From Lycorma delicatula (lineage: Eukaryota; Arthropoda; Insecta; Hemiptera; Fulgoridae): 64,000 nt of DNA. Shown in pieces: positions 36,595-48,407 of this stretch. The translations under genes and the position numbers were made by a program. A model generated the notes under the pieces. The model saw only the letters and a list, made by a program, of their open reading frames with translations, made no database searches and had not been told where the DNA came from. The stretch's first letter is position 1. Every line of letters begins with the position of its first letter. The stretch spans positions 85,825,398-85,889,397 of the forward strand of contig NC_134457.1 in NCBI RefSeq assembly GCF_047948215.1, read 5' to 3'.

Positions 36595-38570
36595 ACTTTC
36601 TGCCAATTTTTCTGATGAGAGTGATGATGATGGAGAGTATGTGGAACATTTCCTACACTTTTCGCGAAGCCTGGCGAGGAAATGGGTGAAGAGCAGCTTG
36701 CAAAGAAATCTTCGGGAAACGGAGACTTCAGCTCTCTCTCCGAGTTGTGGAGAAGAAGAAGAAACCGAGGGGTAGCAGTAACAGTTCGTTCGTTCTCTAG
36801 GGAGGGTGTGTCTGACCGGGAGCGGTGTTGGCCGGGACAAGGTGTGTTCTAAATAAGGAAGTGGCGGATGACACTGCATGTGTGAGAGAGTGCAGTTTGT
36901 TGAGTACATGGAGCAGTTGATTTACTATCTTGGAGACCTGAACGATCTTGTACGCCAGAATCCTAACTCGAAGACTGAAATTAAGCAATGTACGAAGATA
37001 CATGGCTTCTCTCGGATGGAAGTTTTCTAGGTCTGAAGAAATTTGGGAGAATGCTCTACCATTAAGGGTGGGAAGAGCTATACAAACGCGGGGAAGTGTG
37101 TCTACTAAGGAATTCAAGGCGGCGGCTACCCAAACTATTCATGAGGATCTAGATAAAGCTGTGGCCTAGTTAGGTGGTGGGTGACCTTATGCGGGCGATT
37201 GAGGAAGGTATTAATGACAGGGAACTAGACAGGTTGGTCCTGAGGGACTGGCCGAAGGATATTTTTCAATCATCTGAGTTGGTGGAGAACTTTGGCGATC
37301 CGGAGGAGAGTGCTTTTGCTTAGATTTTTGATATTGTTGTGTAGTGAGTAGTGAGTGATACTGTTGGGGGTCAACTACCACTATATGCACGAATGTTGAA
37401 GGGGGGCACCTTGGTTTGGGCGTCTGCCTCGCGGTGGTAAACTACAGGCGGGTCAGGTGCTCGTAGAGCAGTCTGGTGCTAGTGACCTGTTTGGAGATGA
37501 AATCGATGTCGGAAGGGTCGCTTATGCCCTTGTTGTCGATTCTGCTGCTGGCGATCTTAGGGTGGCCTCCGTCTAAGTCTCTTCCTTAGGTGCTGGAATC
37601 TGAGCGCGGTCGGAAGGTTTGTTTCTATGGCACCTGAAAGGATTGGCCAAATTTTTCGGTATTTAGTGGAATACACAAGTCAACGGAGAGGGGAAAGGTA
37701 CATGGTACACGTTGATCGTGTGTTGATGGTGCCGAAGGTGAAGGCTGCCATTGAAAAGCGACCGGTTGGACCTCCGACGTTCACGGTCGTCGTTAAGGCG
37801 GACGGGAGGTCTTATGCTGACCTTCTTAGCTCGGTTAAGGAATTTGTGTCGCCAGGCGAAACTGGGGTCCTATCTGCTCGTAAGGACCAAGGGACTCTCT
37901 ACTCGTAAGGACCTTCACATCCAGGTGCAGGCTGACGACTCTGCAGGGAGATCTACGAGGCGGTACCAGGTGTCAACACAGTGTTAGTGGGGAGGGATGG
38001 TCGGTGGGTTCACATCTTGATAAAAAATGTAGATGTGCTTACCAACCAAGAGGAGTTTATGAAGGACTTTCGTCGGGTCACGGGCTTGCGGTGACGCTTA
38101 ATATTTTGTCCATAGGGCCGGCCTACGGATCTACGCAGTTAGGGATGACAGTGCCGCCCATCCTGGCCGACAAGTTGTTGGCTGGTGGACGAGTTCGTAT
38201 ATGATGGGTTCGTATATTCCTGCAGGGTAGCGGGGCGCTCTTTACAGGATCGTTGTTTCCGTTGCTGGTGTCCGGGGCACAGGGCTATGGTCTTGTGGTG
38301 ACCCGGACCGGAGTGGCCAATGTTTCAACAGCGGAGAGGCCGGTCGGTCATGTGCGGAAGGATTGTCGGCGGGAGGCCCGGTGTCCTTCCTGCAATATGC
38401 ATGAGCACGCACCCGTAGGCCGGTGCTGCAAATCGTTTGCCTGCGAAATGAAGATATGGTGCCTGCTTGGGACAGCCCTGTCCGCGAGGTGTAGGACGCT
38501 CCGGCGTCTCATCATTAATGATCGGATGGGGACTTCATTGCTGCGGCACTGGAGGATGTAAGACCGTAGT
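36595..38570 (+). pseudogene. ORF1 (gag-like) of an R1-type LINE, frameshifted
   Basis: A GC-rich relic of an RNA-binding ORF1. From about 36606: FSDESDDDGEYVEHFLHFSR to EEEETEG and a stop; YLGDLNDLVRQNPNSKTEIK at 36915-36980; VGDLMRAIEEGIND and LRDWPKDIF at 37178-37265; FTVVVKADGRSYADLL at 37780-37830 followed by LSARKDQG; IKNVDVLTNQEEFMKDFRRV at 38020-38078; PAYGSTQLGM near 38118; then three zinc knuckles at 38245-38440 (CFRCWCPGHRA, FNSGEAGHVRKDC with the usual second Cys as Ser, CPSCNMHEHAP). The order (coiled-coil or Pro-Glu region, central domain, triple CCHC) is that of R1/LOA-type ORF1. At least eight frameshifts or stops. Endonuclease and RT are absent. Confidence 0.8.
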
Positions 38571-38950
38571 CCCGGTGGGGGTCCCTTCGGGAATTCTCCA
38601 TTTGTGGTGAAGGAACCGGAGTCCCGGTTCAGAAATTAGGCAAACCAATAAAAATATGAACTAAAATATAAAAAAAAATATGAAAATTTAAGGTAAGGTG
38701 AAGGAACCGGAGTCCCGGTTCCTTCACCTTCGGGGATCTCCTTACCGTAGGCACGGCAAGAAAAGACCGAGTCCCGGCTGCCTGGGTGGGGATCTTGGAT
38801 ACAGAATAGCTGGATCCGGGGTTGCTGCCCAGGTGGTTTGAGGTAATGGCAGCACCCCCCGGAGCAGAGTTCATATTTAAGTGCGGGTCCAGCTCCAAGG
38901 CACGGGGCAAAAAAAGAGAAAAAAAATTCTGGAGCAATTCGATCTGTCCA
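38571..38950 (+). mobile_element. GC-rich tract after the R1-like ORF1
   Basis: Carries repeated CCGGAGTCCCGGTTC, GAGTCCCGGCTGCCTGGG and CCCGGAGC-type blocks, and ends in an A-rich run near 38908-38930. The same 25-bp string around GAAGGAACCGGAGTCCCGGT occurs at 38608-38632 and 38697-38722, flanking about 65 bp of A-rich DNA, as if a short insertion had duplicated its target. It is not recognisable as coding. Confidence 0.45.
38696..38727. repeat. Perfect 14-bp stem hairpin
   Basis: GGTGAAGGAACCGG, loop AGTC, CCGGTTCCTTCACC. All 14 pairs match. It is GC-rich in otherwise AT-rich DNA and would extrude or form an RNA stem easily. It lies at the duplicated string in the GC-rich tract. Confidence 0.9.
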
Positions 38951-38954
38951 TTCT

Positions 38955-39896
38955 TGTGATTCAAAAAGGACTTTACAACTTGAAAAGCATATACAAATTT
39001 ATTGAGATAACTTAGATTTGTTTGAGGTCTCATTTTATAGCAAAAAAAATCAAAATTTAACTAACGTTGTTCATTATTACCGAATTCTATTAAAAATTGA
39101 TACCAGCGCTGGTAAAAAAGGATACGTTTACTGTGCGGAACCTGCTCGCTTTGTATTTTGTTTTCACGATTTGCAGTTGGCAATTGCAGTTCAACGTAGA
39201 GAGTAGGTAGGGAGTCCTAGTTGGCATACAGTTTAATTTTGGCACAAAACCTTCGTTGAGACAAATTGTTGTTCTTCTTCCAGGAAGCTACCGTAAATCG
39301 TATTGTTTGTCTGGACATGCCTCAAAATCTTTTAATTCCTCAGTTAGACGGTGATGACTAAGATGAACACCATTACTGTCAGCGAGACGAGGTACCAACT
39401 CACTACTGCCTAGAAGTCTGGAATTTTCTTGATATTTGATTACCATGTCGGTGTTGGATAGCCTCCTCCGCTCTCTGGATTTGACCTCCGCTAGATTTTT
39501 TCTTGTGAGGTTTCATTAGAGGTGGTTTTATGTATCTCCTTTGCTTGCTGATCTTGTTCAGTAAGTGTAAGCCGGACTTACTGACTACAGTCTGGAATGA
39601 AATTTACTTCAGGTGGGATGTACGTTGCATTACAAGTAGAAGCCATATCGAATCAAAGTGATTATTGGGTGACAAACTTGGCGTGTTTCTATAAAATGAG
39701 ACCTCAACTTTACTACCTCGACTTTACTTCAGGTGGGATGTACGTTGCATTACAAGTGGAAGCTATATCGAATCAAAGTGATTATTGGGTGACAAACTTG
39801 GCGTGTTTCTATAAAATGAGACCTCAACCGTACCTGTAAGTTATCTAAATAAATTTTTATATGCTTTTAAAGTTGTGAAGTACTTTTTGAATCACC
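38955..39896. mobile_element. 0.94-kb element with ~85-bp inverted termini
   Basis: The left end (GTGATTCAAAAAGGACTTTA near 38955, on through TTTGAGGTCTCATTTTATAG at 39022-39041) is repeated inverted at the right (CTATAAAATGAGACCTCAA at 39809-39827 through AAGTACTTTTTGAATCACC at 39877-39895). The arms are about 85 bp and roughly 80% alike. The very ends differ, so the target duplication is unclear. The inside holds coding-like stretches on the minus strand (about 39560-39200) and an internal tandem duplication at 39602-39836. The autonomous family is unknown; a GTGATTC-A end could fit Tc1/mariner-like MITEs. Confidence 0.7.
39602..39836 (+). repeat. Tandem duplication of a ~120-bp unit
   Basis: Two copies, 39602-39719 and 39722-39836, start TTTACTTCAGGTGGGATGTA and differ at only about five positions. 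The frame stays open through both (39597-39839, 80 codons), giving a 39-residue repeat beginning FTSGGMYVALQVEA and ending KMRPQ. I recognise no domain. The near-identity points to a recent duplication. Confidence 0.85.
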
Positions 39897-39899
39897 TGG

Positions 39900-40550
39900 T
39901 ATAATATATTATTATACACCTATCAGAATAAAAGATTTATCTGTTTAATGAAAATGTATCAACTGTAGCTCATGCAGTGTCAATGTATAAAAAACAAATC
40001 TATATACTCGTGAAATGTAGCTTGCCTTTTTATATACACATAAAACGTTGATTTTTAATGAGTATACTAATTATTCCCAACTCATTTAGATTTCCGTTTA
40101 TTGAGAGGTTCTCTTTCATGTGGTTATTACGTGGTAATTGTAGAAAATAATTAAAATTTTAATGAATGCTTTAGGTTTTTGTTCAATAACCTCATATAAG
40201 TGGTATATAAATTTGATAAAATACGGAAAATATTTAATATTGAAGAGCTAAAAATCGTTTAAAGTGCAGTTAATTCAGCAGTACAGTATTTCAATTTGAG
40301 GTGGTGGTGGTTGTATATTTCACCGTAATTTTAATCAAATATTTACCATCCAAAAGAAAATATGTCCAGTTATTAATGTTCATTGTACGTATCCGAGTTT
40401 TCAAATGTTTGATATTTTCATTGATCTCAAATTAGACAATTAAATATATAATAATATAAAATAAAACTCATATTTCAAATTAATTTAAAAAACATATTGT
40501 GCTCAGAGGTACCGCAATCAGTAATATTGTCAATTTTCATAATTTGGAAT
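39900..40550. other. AT-rich intronic DNA
   Basis: No gene or named repeat seen; a GGTGGTGGTTG stretch lies at 40301. Confidence 0.45.
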
Positions 40551-40561
40551 TTTCCAGATTC

Positions 40562-40950
40562 TAACTCCAGGACACTTCCTAATTGGCGGTCCTCTTACTT
40601 CTCTACCTAATCCTAATGTAACTGACATACCTTTAAACAGGTTTAACAGACGGCAGTTACTCCGGTGAAGTATTCAGACCATCTGGCAACAATGGTCCTC
40701 CGATTACCTATCTCAATTTCAACAACGTTCCATATGGAGAGCTGAGCATTCATCGATCGCTTCAACCTGGATCTCTGGTTTTATTAAAAGAGAATAACCC
40801 GCCACCACTGCAGTGGTAACTAGGCGTTATTGATTATATACATCCTCGACCAGATACCTCGTTAGAGTAGCTACAATTCGAACACCGAGAGGGACTTTTA
40901 AAAGATCCGTGACCAAGATATATCCATTACCTACCAGCGACTGATACATT
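40562..40950 (+). pseudogene. BEL/Pao LTR retrotransposon pol C-terminus (DUF5641)
   Basis: The frame reads TPGHFLIGGPLTSLPNPN and VTDIPLNRFNRRQLL, then shifts through QTIWQQWSSDYLSQFQQR, GSLVLLKENNPPPLQW and RVATIRTPRGTFKRS, finally TKIYPLP. That is the conserved order of the domain following integrase in BEL/Pao polyproteins (FLIG-PL, RWQ----FW-RW--EYL--LQ, G-LV-IK--N-PP--W--GR, RV--V-T--G---R---KL--LP). Stops and shifts inactivate it. The upstream protease, RT, RNase H and integrase are missing. Confidence 0.82.
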
Positions 40951-41059
40951 TTTATTATTGCTTTATTTATTAATTATTCTTCTCTTTATTTTTTACATCC
41001 AGCTTCATGTTTTTGAACTTTAATAAATCATACCGATTTTTGGTTTCTGGTGGGTGGTA

Positions 41060-41220
41060 TGTTCAGGCAGCATTGTTGTCTGGCACAATGTGATATTAAA
41101 CATTAGTTTTTTTTCTTTTCAACATAATCTGTTTGTATTTCATTAATCATGTGTTTTTTATTCATTAATTGCTAGTGCGTAACACGCAACCATACGATAT
41201 GGCCGAGCCACCAAGCTTGT
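41060..41220 (+). mobile_element. Possible 3' LTR start of the BEL/Pao element
   Basis: About 115 bp after the pol remnant comes GGTGGGTGGTATGTTCAGGCAG. The purine-rich run followed by TGTTCAGGCAG fits a polypurine tract and the TG start of a BEL LTR. A CA end and a matching 5' LTR were not found, so its extent is approximate. Confidence 0.4.
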
Positions 41221-43550
41221 TAGATTTAATGTTATTATATTCGCAAGATGTATTACATTATGATTGTTAATTTGAATCAGTCTTTGGTTTATTTACAGTC
41301 TACTAAATATAAACGAAACAATGGCAGTTACATTTTTAATTTACTGATTTAAATTTTATTATATTCCTATCTATTAAAATTGAAGTATCTCTGTTTTAAT
41401 TTTTGTTCGGTACAGTTAATTTTTAAAAGTAAAATTGATATGGTACGATATACACGATCAAATTGTAACAGTTTTTAATAATTTTAAAATATAAAATGTG
41501 AAGCTCATATTAAACGGAATAATAAAATTAAATTACATTTTAAAGTGAAATAGATTTCTTACATAAATTTGAGTTCATATATATATATTACCTAAAAAAA
41601 TAACTTCCTGTGATGAAAGATACATGTTACAATTCATGGCCTAAAAGATGTTGATGGTAAAGTCAGTATGGAAAGAGTAACAGTGTGAGACGTTTACGCC
41701 TCGATTTTTTCAACTAGATCGTAATCATTTGTTCATCAACTGTAATAATCAGTTTTAAATCATATTTAATCTTTACTTTCCTATAAAAGAAAAAGTATAC
41801 TAGTAGGGCTAAATTTTACATGTTGGAGTTTTTACGAATCTTTATTTTTCATAACCAGTTAAAACAAAAAATCCTCAATTTTAGCGTTGAAAAATTTCGG
41901 AAGGATGTTTATATGTAGATAAGAATGTTAGCCTATTTTTGTTTGATATTTCCGGACGATTGGACCAATTTGAATGAAATTTTGTACAATAAATTCTTTA
42001 CATGGGGCAGTGAAGCCATTTAATTTTGGTCACAATTAGTCACGAGAACAGCAAAATACGAACCATATAGATCTCGTATTTCGAAATTTTACCCAAAGGA
42101 TTCGTAAATTTCTCACACAATTTAATTTAAATTAGACAGCTAAAATAGTTTCTAATGGTCTTATGTATAATTCTTCCCCATAAACCGAGAGAGAAAAAAC
42201 CTTCTAAGGGGCTCTAAGTCATATTTTTGTACTAATTAAATGATTCAATTACATTTAATATGTCTCATTTCAGATATATAGATGGACAATTTCATTCAGC
42301 GGTGGGAATAATAAGCTGAATGTTTTTGCTTTTTGTCTATTTATCGTATTGCTTAATATCCTCAGGCTGAATTAACCGACGATTATAAAATTTAGGACGA
42401 TGACTTTTGAGTATGTATCATTGATACCATTTATTTTTTAGCATTGGTTCTTTATCTTTAAAACTTTACTCAAAGAGTAAAATTCTTGTAAACTGTAGTC
42501 AAAGGTTACCGTGCAGTGCCTCAACTTTTTTTTAAATTTTATCAGTTTGCAGTATTTATAAATCTTAAAACATAGCATTAATAGCAACATTAAAAAAACT
42601 ACTATCGTTTTACAAAATTCCATCTTCAGAAAAATCTTGTGAATTTTTCCTTCTTTGTTATAATTAAAATACTTTTTTATTCTTTTGATTGTTGTGATGA
42701 TATAATTAATAAAGATTACTTAATTGTAATGCGAGAATTTTTCTGAAAAGTAATTTTAATATATTGGTTCCAGTACATTCTTTAAACGAATATCAGATTT
42801 AATTAATCAAAAACTGATACATTTAATATTTAACAAAGAGCAAATTTACTCTTTAATATTAAATTTTGTCAGTCAGTTTATTTCTGTATTTATTAACGGA
42901 TTGACCTGAGCCCAACTGCACGTAAATAAACAGTGCATTACGTTCAGAGGTGTACAGTAAATGGATGTCATATTATTGAAATAAACACAGTAGAGTTACT
43001 CTATTTACTATGGATATAAATAGAAGTCATATTAAATTTTAATAAATTATTAGAAATATCCAACAATTTTTATTAAAATTACCTGTAAAAAAGATTTAAA
43101 GTTGAAATTGATTCGTATTGATTTAACATAATTTTGATTCGAGTTAAAATAATATTACTTATCCGGGTATAATAGTAACCGTATAAAGTGTTGAAATCGA
43201 GAAAAATGCCAATAAAGAGTTACAAAACTTTCTCCGGCTTTGAACTTGACAGGTTTATATAAATTCTTGACAATTTTTTAAAATCTTAAATCTGGTCGCG
43301 TGGGATTCCCTTCTTTAAAAAGTACCTATGTCATCTTCATTAGTACAATATGTAATCAGATTTTCAGTTTTTGAAGTAAGTTTAAAAAAAGTTATTTTAA
43401 GTGATATTAAGTTCACTTGTAATTTATTTATTTAATTATTTACTTCATCAATAACTCAAACCCAATTTGTTGCAAAGTTATTTAAAAAGACTAAAATATG
43501 TATAGTTAAAAAAGAAATTGGTACTTTAATGCCTATTTGTCCTATGATGT
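41220..43550. other. AT-rich intronic DNA, one possible old repeat
   Basis: Around 41780-42180, phrases such as GGACGATTGGACCAATTTGA resemble the Helitron-like block at 12115 and may be an old repeat. Otherwise nothing recognisable. The frame at 42438-42623 is AT-biased without a domain. Confidence 0.35.
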
Positions 43551-43558
43551 ATTACATC

Positions 43559-43595
43559 AGGCTGAAGCTAGGATATATATATATAGCTTCAGCCT
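43559..43595. repeat. 12-bp perfect hairpin with AT loop
   Basis: AGGCTGAAGCTA (43559-43570) and TAGCTTCAGCCT (43584-43595) pair fully around a GGATATATATATA loop. It stands alone, with no promoter or terminator context; it may be the centre of a small foldback repeat. Confidence 0.85.
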
Positions 43596-43599
43596 GCTA

Positions 43600-44640
43600 T
43601 ATGTAGCCAAAAGGTTTGATATACGGTTTTCGAGGTAAAAGGAAAAAGTTTAGAAATATGTTGAATATCCCCTCAACTTTTACATCCGATTGGCTCATAA
43701 CATTGACACTTAAACAACTTAACAATTCTATGTCCATTATAAAAAGTCGAAAATTAAAAACAGCAAAAACTATTCCGCCCTATTTTTTAATTTTGTGTAA
43801 AATTTAATGTCATAAATGACCTATATATATAAATTCTTTGGGCCAATTTTGAATAACTTATATTGAGCCAGTTCGGAAATGTTAATCGAACAATAAAGGC
43901 CAACACTCATACAAATTTTCGAAAATTTTTATAACTTTTTTGCGTATTTTTGGACCATGAAAATCTTGAAACACCGACATTCTAAAAATCCCGATACGCA
44001 GAATTTTGCCCAGTTGCTATTTTTTTTTATTGGTTATGTTGTTTTAGCAGAAAATAGGCTACAGCCAGAAAATAAAAATTGTCGCCGAAAAATGGGATTT
44101 TTATATTGGCCGTTTTGAGCTGAGTTTCAAAGATAATAAAAATCTAAAAATGAGTTAAGTTCAAAAATAATAAAAACTGTTATTACAAAGTTCTATGTGT
44201 ATGTGTATGGTTTAGAGGGTTGGATTCTATGAATGTTTTTATTAAAGGTTTTATTTACGACTACGTACGGAGAAATAACATTAAGATAGATCCTTCATCA
44301 AAAGTAGGCATAAATAATATTATTTAAATACAAATATTAATAATAATTTGAAAGACTACCTCTACTGATTATCTATAAAAACAACTTTCCAACGCTTTTG
44401 ACTATTCATCAGGAGTGATGTAAAAAATGACTTTTAATATTTGTTAATACTTTTATTTCTATTTATATTGTTATATACAGAGTTTGCTTTTTTTGCCCAA
44501 GGCAATTTCAAAAACTACTGAACCGATACGAAAAAATTTCTACACTATTTTAAACTTTACTCCTTTGTTGCCCTTGTCTAGGCTCTGCTTACCTATGTCC
44601 TTAGTGTCGTTGAATTTAAAAAAAAAAATCTGATGTAAAC
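43600..44640. other. AT-rich intronic DNA
   Basis: Phrases such as AAAACTACTGAACCGATACG at 44511-44530 recall Helitron-like sequence. No boundary or gene could be set. Confidence 0.35.
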
Positions 44641-44649
44641 ACCAACATG

Positions 44650-45307
44650 GCTTCCTTGTACGCCTATTAAATAAAATGTATCCTTTTTTAAAATGAAAAG
44701 TACGTAAAATTTTATTTCATTAATAACTACTGATACTTTTTTCATAATTTTTTTTATTATTGTTATTATTGAATTACTGTATATCGTAAAAATGTTTTTA
44801 TAATCAGACGTTAATAATCATTAATAAATCAATATATTTAAATTAAAAAGAAAAGTTAAAAAGAGGAGATGAAGTCCGATTCAAACCGATGTGCTTTCCC
44901 CTTATAAAATCCAAAGATTTCATTAATTAAAATCTCATTTGGCTATAACTCTGGAACCGATGAAAACAAGTACCACTTATGATATATTGTTGAAAAGCTC
45001 TCAACGAGGGATTATTACTGCAGTTAAGAAAATTTTGGGGTTTTTGGACACTTTTGGTCCAGTCGATTGGTATCAAAAGGGGAGGTGAAAAACTAGATGT
45101 CACAATAGTCCTAAATCCGAAATTTCAACATCCACGGGTAATCGTTTTTGAGTTATGCGAGATACATAAATACATACGTACGTAGAGACATCACGCTGAA
45201 ACTATTCAAAATGGATTCAGGGATGGTAAAAATTGATGTTTCCGTTGAAATCTGAAAACCGAAATTTGTCAAAATCACAATACTGCCTTTACTTCGTACA
45301 AGGAAGT
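44650..45307 (+). mobile_element. 0.7-kb inverted-repeat DNA element, copy C
   Basis: Best-preserved termini of the three copies: left GCTTCCTTGTACG (44650-44662), right CGTACAAGGAAGT (45295-45307), inverted and matching at 12 of 13 positions. Internal blocks match copies A and B (GGCTATAACTCTGGAAC, CACTTTTGGTCCAGTCGATT, GGTAATCGTTTTTGAGTTAT). It is 658 bp and carries no transposase. The frame at 45153-45335 (minus) is incidental. Confidence 0.72.
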
Positions 45308-45729
45308 AAGAACTGATGGACCTCGCGATTATCATAAAATAAAGATTAAATTTAAGATAATAAAATAGAATTTATTTTATGTAAAATTTTTATTAACTTA
45401 ATATTTTATTATGAATTATTAATATTATACGAACACAGAATAAAAAAAGTTACACGAACGCATTGTATGAACACGTCAAGAATGGGTAGGTGTACAACTC
45501 CACGGGTAAAAAATAGGCTCTGACATAACAAATTTTAGATGGATTAAGGGAAACCTGATAAAACTTTTATCAGAGCTGTATCCGAAAATTTACAACTGTA
45601 AATTAAAATATATAATTTTTTTTTATAAAATAAAAAGTTCATTAAAGTCCATGTTAATTATTTAAAATAAAAACACATGAAACAATATTAAGGTAAAAGC
45701 ATGAAGATATTATTTATAAAAATTAACAA

Positions 45730-47480
45730 CAAAACAATTCAATTCAGTAATGTCAATTACTGTGTCAATCTGCTTTTATATTTGCATTATTTCTTTCATT
45801 CTTTTTGAAACTTCATTATTTTTTGTAACTCTCCTACTTTTGATAGGAGGAATCTCGTGCAGGTGGATTTATTCTTCTTAAGTCTATCTTATAAAATTGA
45901 TCTCAAGCCCAAACTGGACTCCCTTATTCAAAAAGGCTTGAAATTATGAAACCAAACAGGTTTTCATTTAATTTATCTTCTACCTCATATTTTATTCATC
46001 TGTAAACTATCATAATGGTATTTTCAAGGAATGAAACTTTAAACTGATACGAAAGTTTTCATAATTATCTGTTCCTCTTGTCTTTGTTTTAATCAGATTC
46101 TTTTCAAAATCTATTTTTCGTACGATAATCTTTGAAAAGTAATGCGTAAAGCTTGCTTAGTCTCATTGCTTAGTGATATTAAAAATTCTTATTCTTTCAG
46201 AATTAAATTAAACTCAATTAATAGCATAGAGTCTGTTCTAAAATATTTAATTTCTTTACTCCTCAGTACAACCCTTCCATGCTTACTATTTGTCAGCTCT
46301 TTCTCTTCTCTGTAACAAGATTTTTCAGCTACATTTTGATATTAATAAATTTTGGTTTCATACATATTGTTTCTCCTATTTTTCTATATATAACATCTAC
46401 CTTTCTTGTAATCATATTTTTCCCCTCTTATCTATTAATTTCATTTTTTGTTTGTCGATACAATTTCCTGTCATCATCGAATCTGAATCTTAGTATTTTT
46501 TCGTTGTGGTATGATTTGCTATTAAAAAAACTCCTCTCCTAGCTAAATTGCTTCATTTCTTTAACCTTATCCATTTATTTTCAACTGATTCTTCTATATT
46601 AGTAACATTTTGGTCCAAAATTTTGATTTGTTCTAATTTCAATTTTACATAACTTTGTTTTAGGTTGTTTGTTCCTATCTGTTTATTCTCATTACTTCCT
46701 TAATTTCTTAAACTTCATAACTGAATTTCAGATTTCTTCACTTTATCGTTACTTAATTGTGTTGATAATTAATGACACTGTCTCTTGTTATTTTTTAGTC
46801 TACAATTTGGTTTCAAAATATCTGCTTAATTGCTATATTTTCCATTTGATATCTTTCATATCATCTTGTCTTACCTAGTTTCTCTTTTATTCCTTTTATC
46901 TTCTCCAACTATTTTTCCTTCTCGTTCTTCTCTTAGCATACAGTTTTAGCAATATTACCAGATACTACTCTCAGATATTGCCAAATTATCATGCTATTAT
47001 ATATTTAATTAGTTTCTTATTTATTTATATATTCCCTATATTTCTTATTTTCTGATGGTGAAGCTGACACATAAATCGTTGCTATTGTATTAAGCTTATT
47101 CTTTTCATCTATTCTAGCTAAAATACTTCACTGTGTTGCTTGTAATAACATATTACATGACTTGAAGACTTATTCACTATCACTTTTATTCCTGAATTTA
47201 TTTTCAGAAATTCTATATTAATTATTCCATAATCTCCTGATCAAAAATCTTGTCCATCTTTCCATTTCACCTTGCTAATTCTTCCTATTTAGTGTATTAA
47301 TTTGTTGTTTTAAATTGTCTAGCTAACATATTTTTTTATTTTCTTAACATTCATATTCTGACTGAAGATTGTCAGAGTTTTTTGTATTTTTTGGTGGTCA
47401 TTTTTGAGTCATTACCTGAAAATCTCATCAGAAGTCTTATATCTAAATCGTTTGTTATCTAAGGATTATATATATTATTC
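45730..47480 (-). other. Strand-asymmetric tract, possible very old LINE
   Basis: The plus strand is unusually rich in C and T and poor in G for 1.7 kb, so the minus strand is purine-rich like a LINE pol ORF. Weak residual phrases on the minus strand recall a retrotransposon endonuclease, but no catalytic motif can be shown. Plus-strand frames at 46279-46878 are hydrophobic by composition and are not genes. Confidence 0.2.
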
Positions 47481-47548
47481 TCATTATCATATTCTAAATA
47501 TGAGGATTAACAAAATTTGAATTGATTTTTTTCATATCATTAAATTAA

Positions 47549-47552
<4 letters not shown>

Positions 47553-47583
<31 letters not shown>
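47553..47583. repeat. (AT)n microsatellite
   Basis: About 15 AT units. Confidence 0.95.
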
Positions 47584-47584
<1 letters not shown>

Positions 47585-48407
47585 TGGATTATTAGATATG
47601 ATATTCACTATTGCTCAGCTCTATATCTCTTATACTTATTGTTTAATAATCAGTTATATGACTAAATGTGGTAGAATTTGATAAATTATTCTGTCTTGTC
47701 AAGCCATATATCTGGACACCTGATCTGCTTGGTAGTTGTAACAGTAATTTGTAAACTGTTCTGCTCATAATATACCAGTTTTCTCAGTGAAGCCTTATTT
47801 TAATTATAATGCTTAGAAATGGCATTGCTGGAAATATCAAAGATAAATTAGTTATTTGTATGATAATCTCTAGGGATATCTTGTGTAGCCATCTAACTGT
47901 ATCTTATGTTAGTGAAATGATTGTTTCACAATTCAGGTACCGAAGATTAGGATATAAGAATAGGTTTATTAGAATCTAACAACAAAATAATTGTACCTAT
48001 AGGCTTCATATGTTAATTTTAAATGTGGAAAATAATTGCTCAACCTGATCCAACAGATAATAAATGTATTTCACATTACTTGAAATAAATACATACAAAA
48101 CTAGGCTGTACTAAACTGTTATTGAAATGAATTATTAAAACTAAAACGCCGCTTAAAAATAATTATAGAAAAATTAAAACTTATACCTACATTTTAATTG
48201 TTAAACGATTATGAATTAAGAATTTGGTATGATAAGTATCAAATAAAGGAAAACCTTTAAATAAATTAAGAAAAATAATAACAATAATAAAGATTATTAA
48301 ATAAATAATAAATAATATTTACGAAATACTACAAAATTAAGAAATTTCTACCAGTATAAATATGTATATATAAAAAGGTATTAAATAGTTAACTAAACAT
48401 TATTTAA

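Noticed and set aside
46279..46878. Overlapping hydrophobic plus-strand frames as membrane proteins
   Set aside because: They arise from a pyrimidine-rich strand bias; Phe, Leu, Ser and Ile dominate without motifs.
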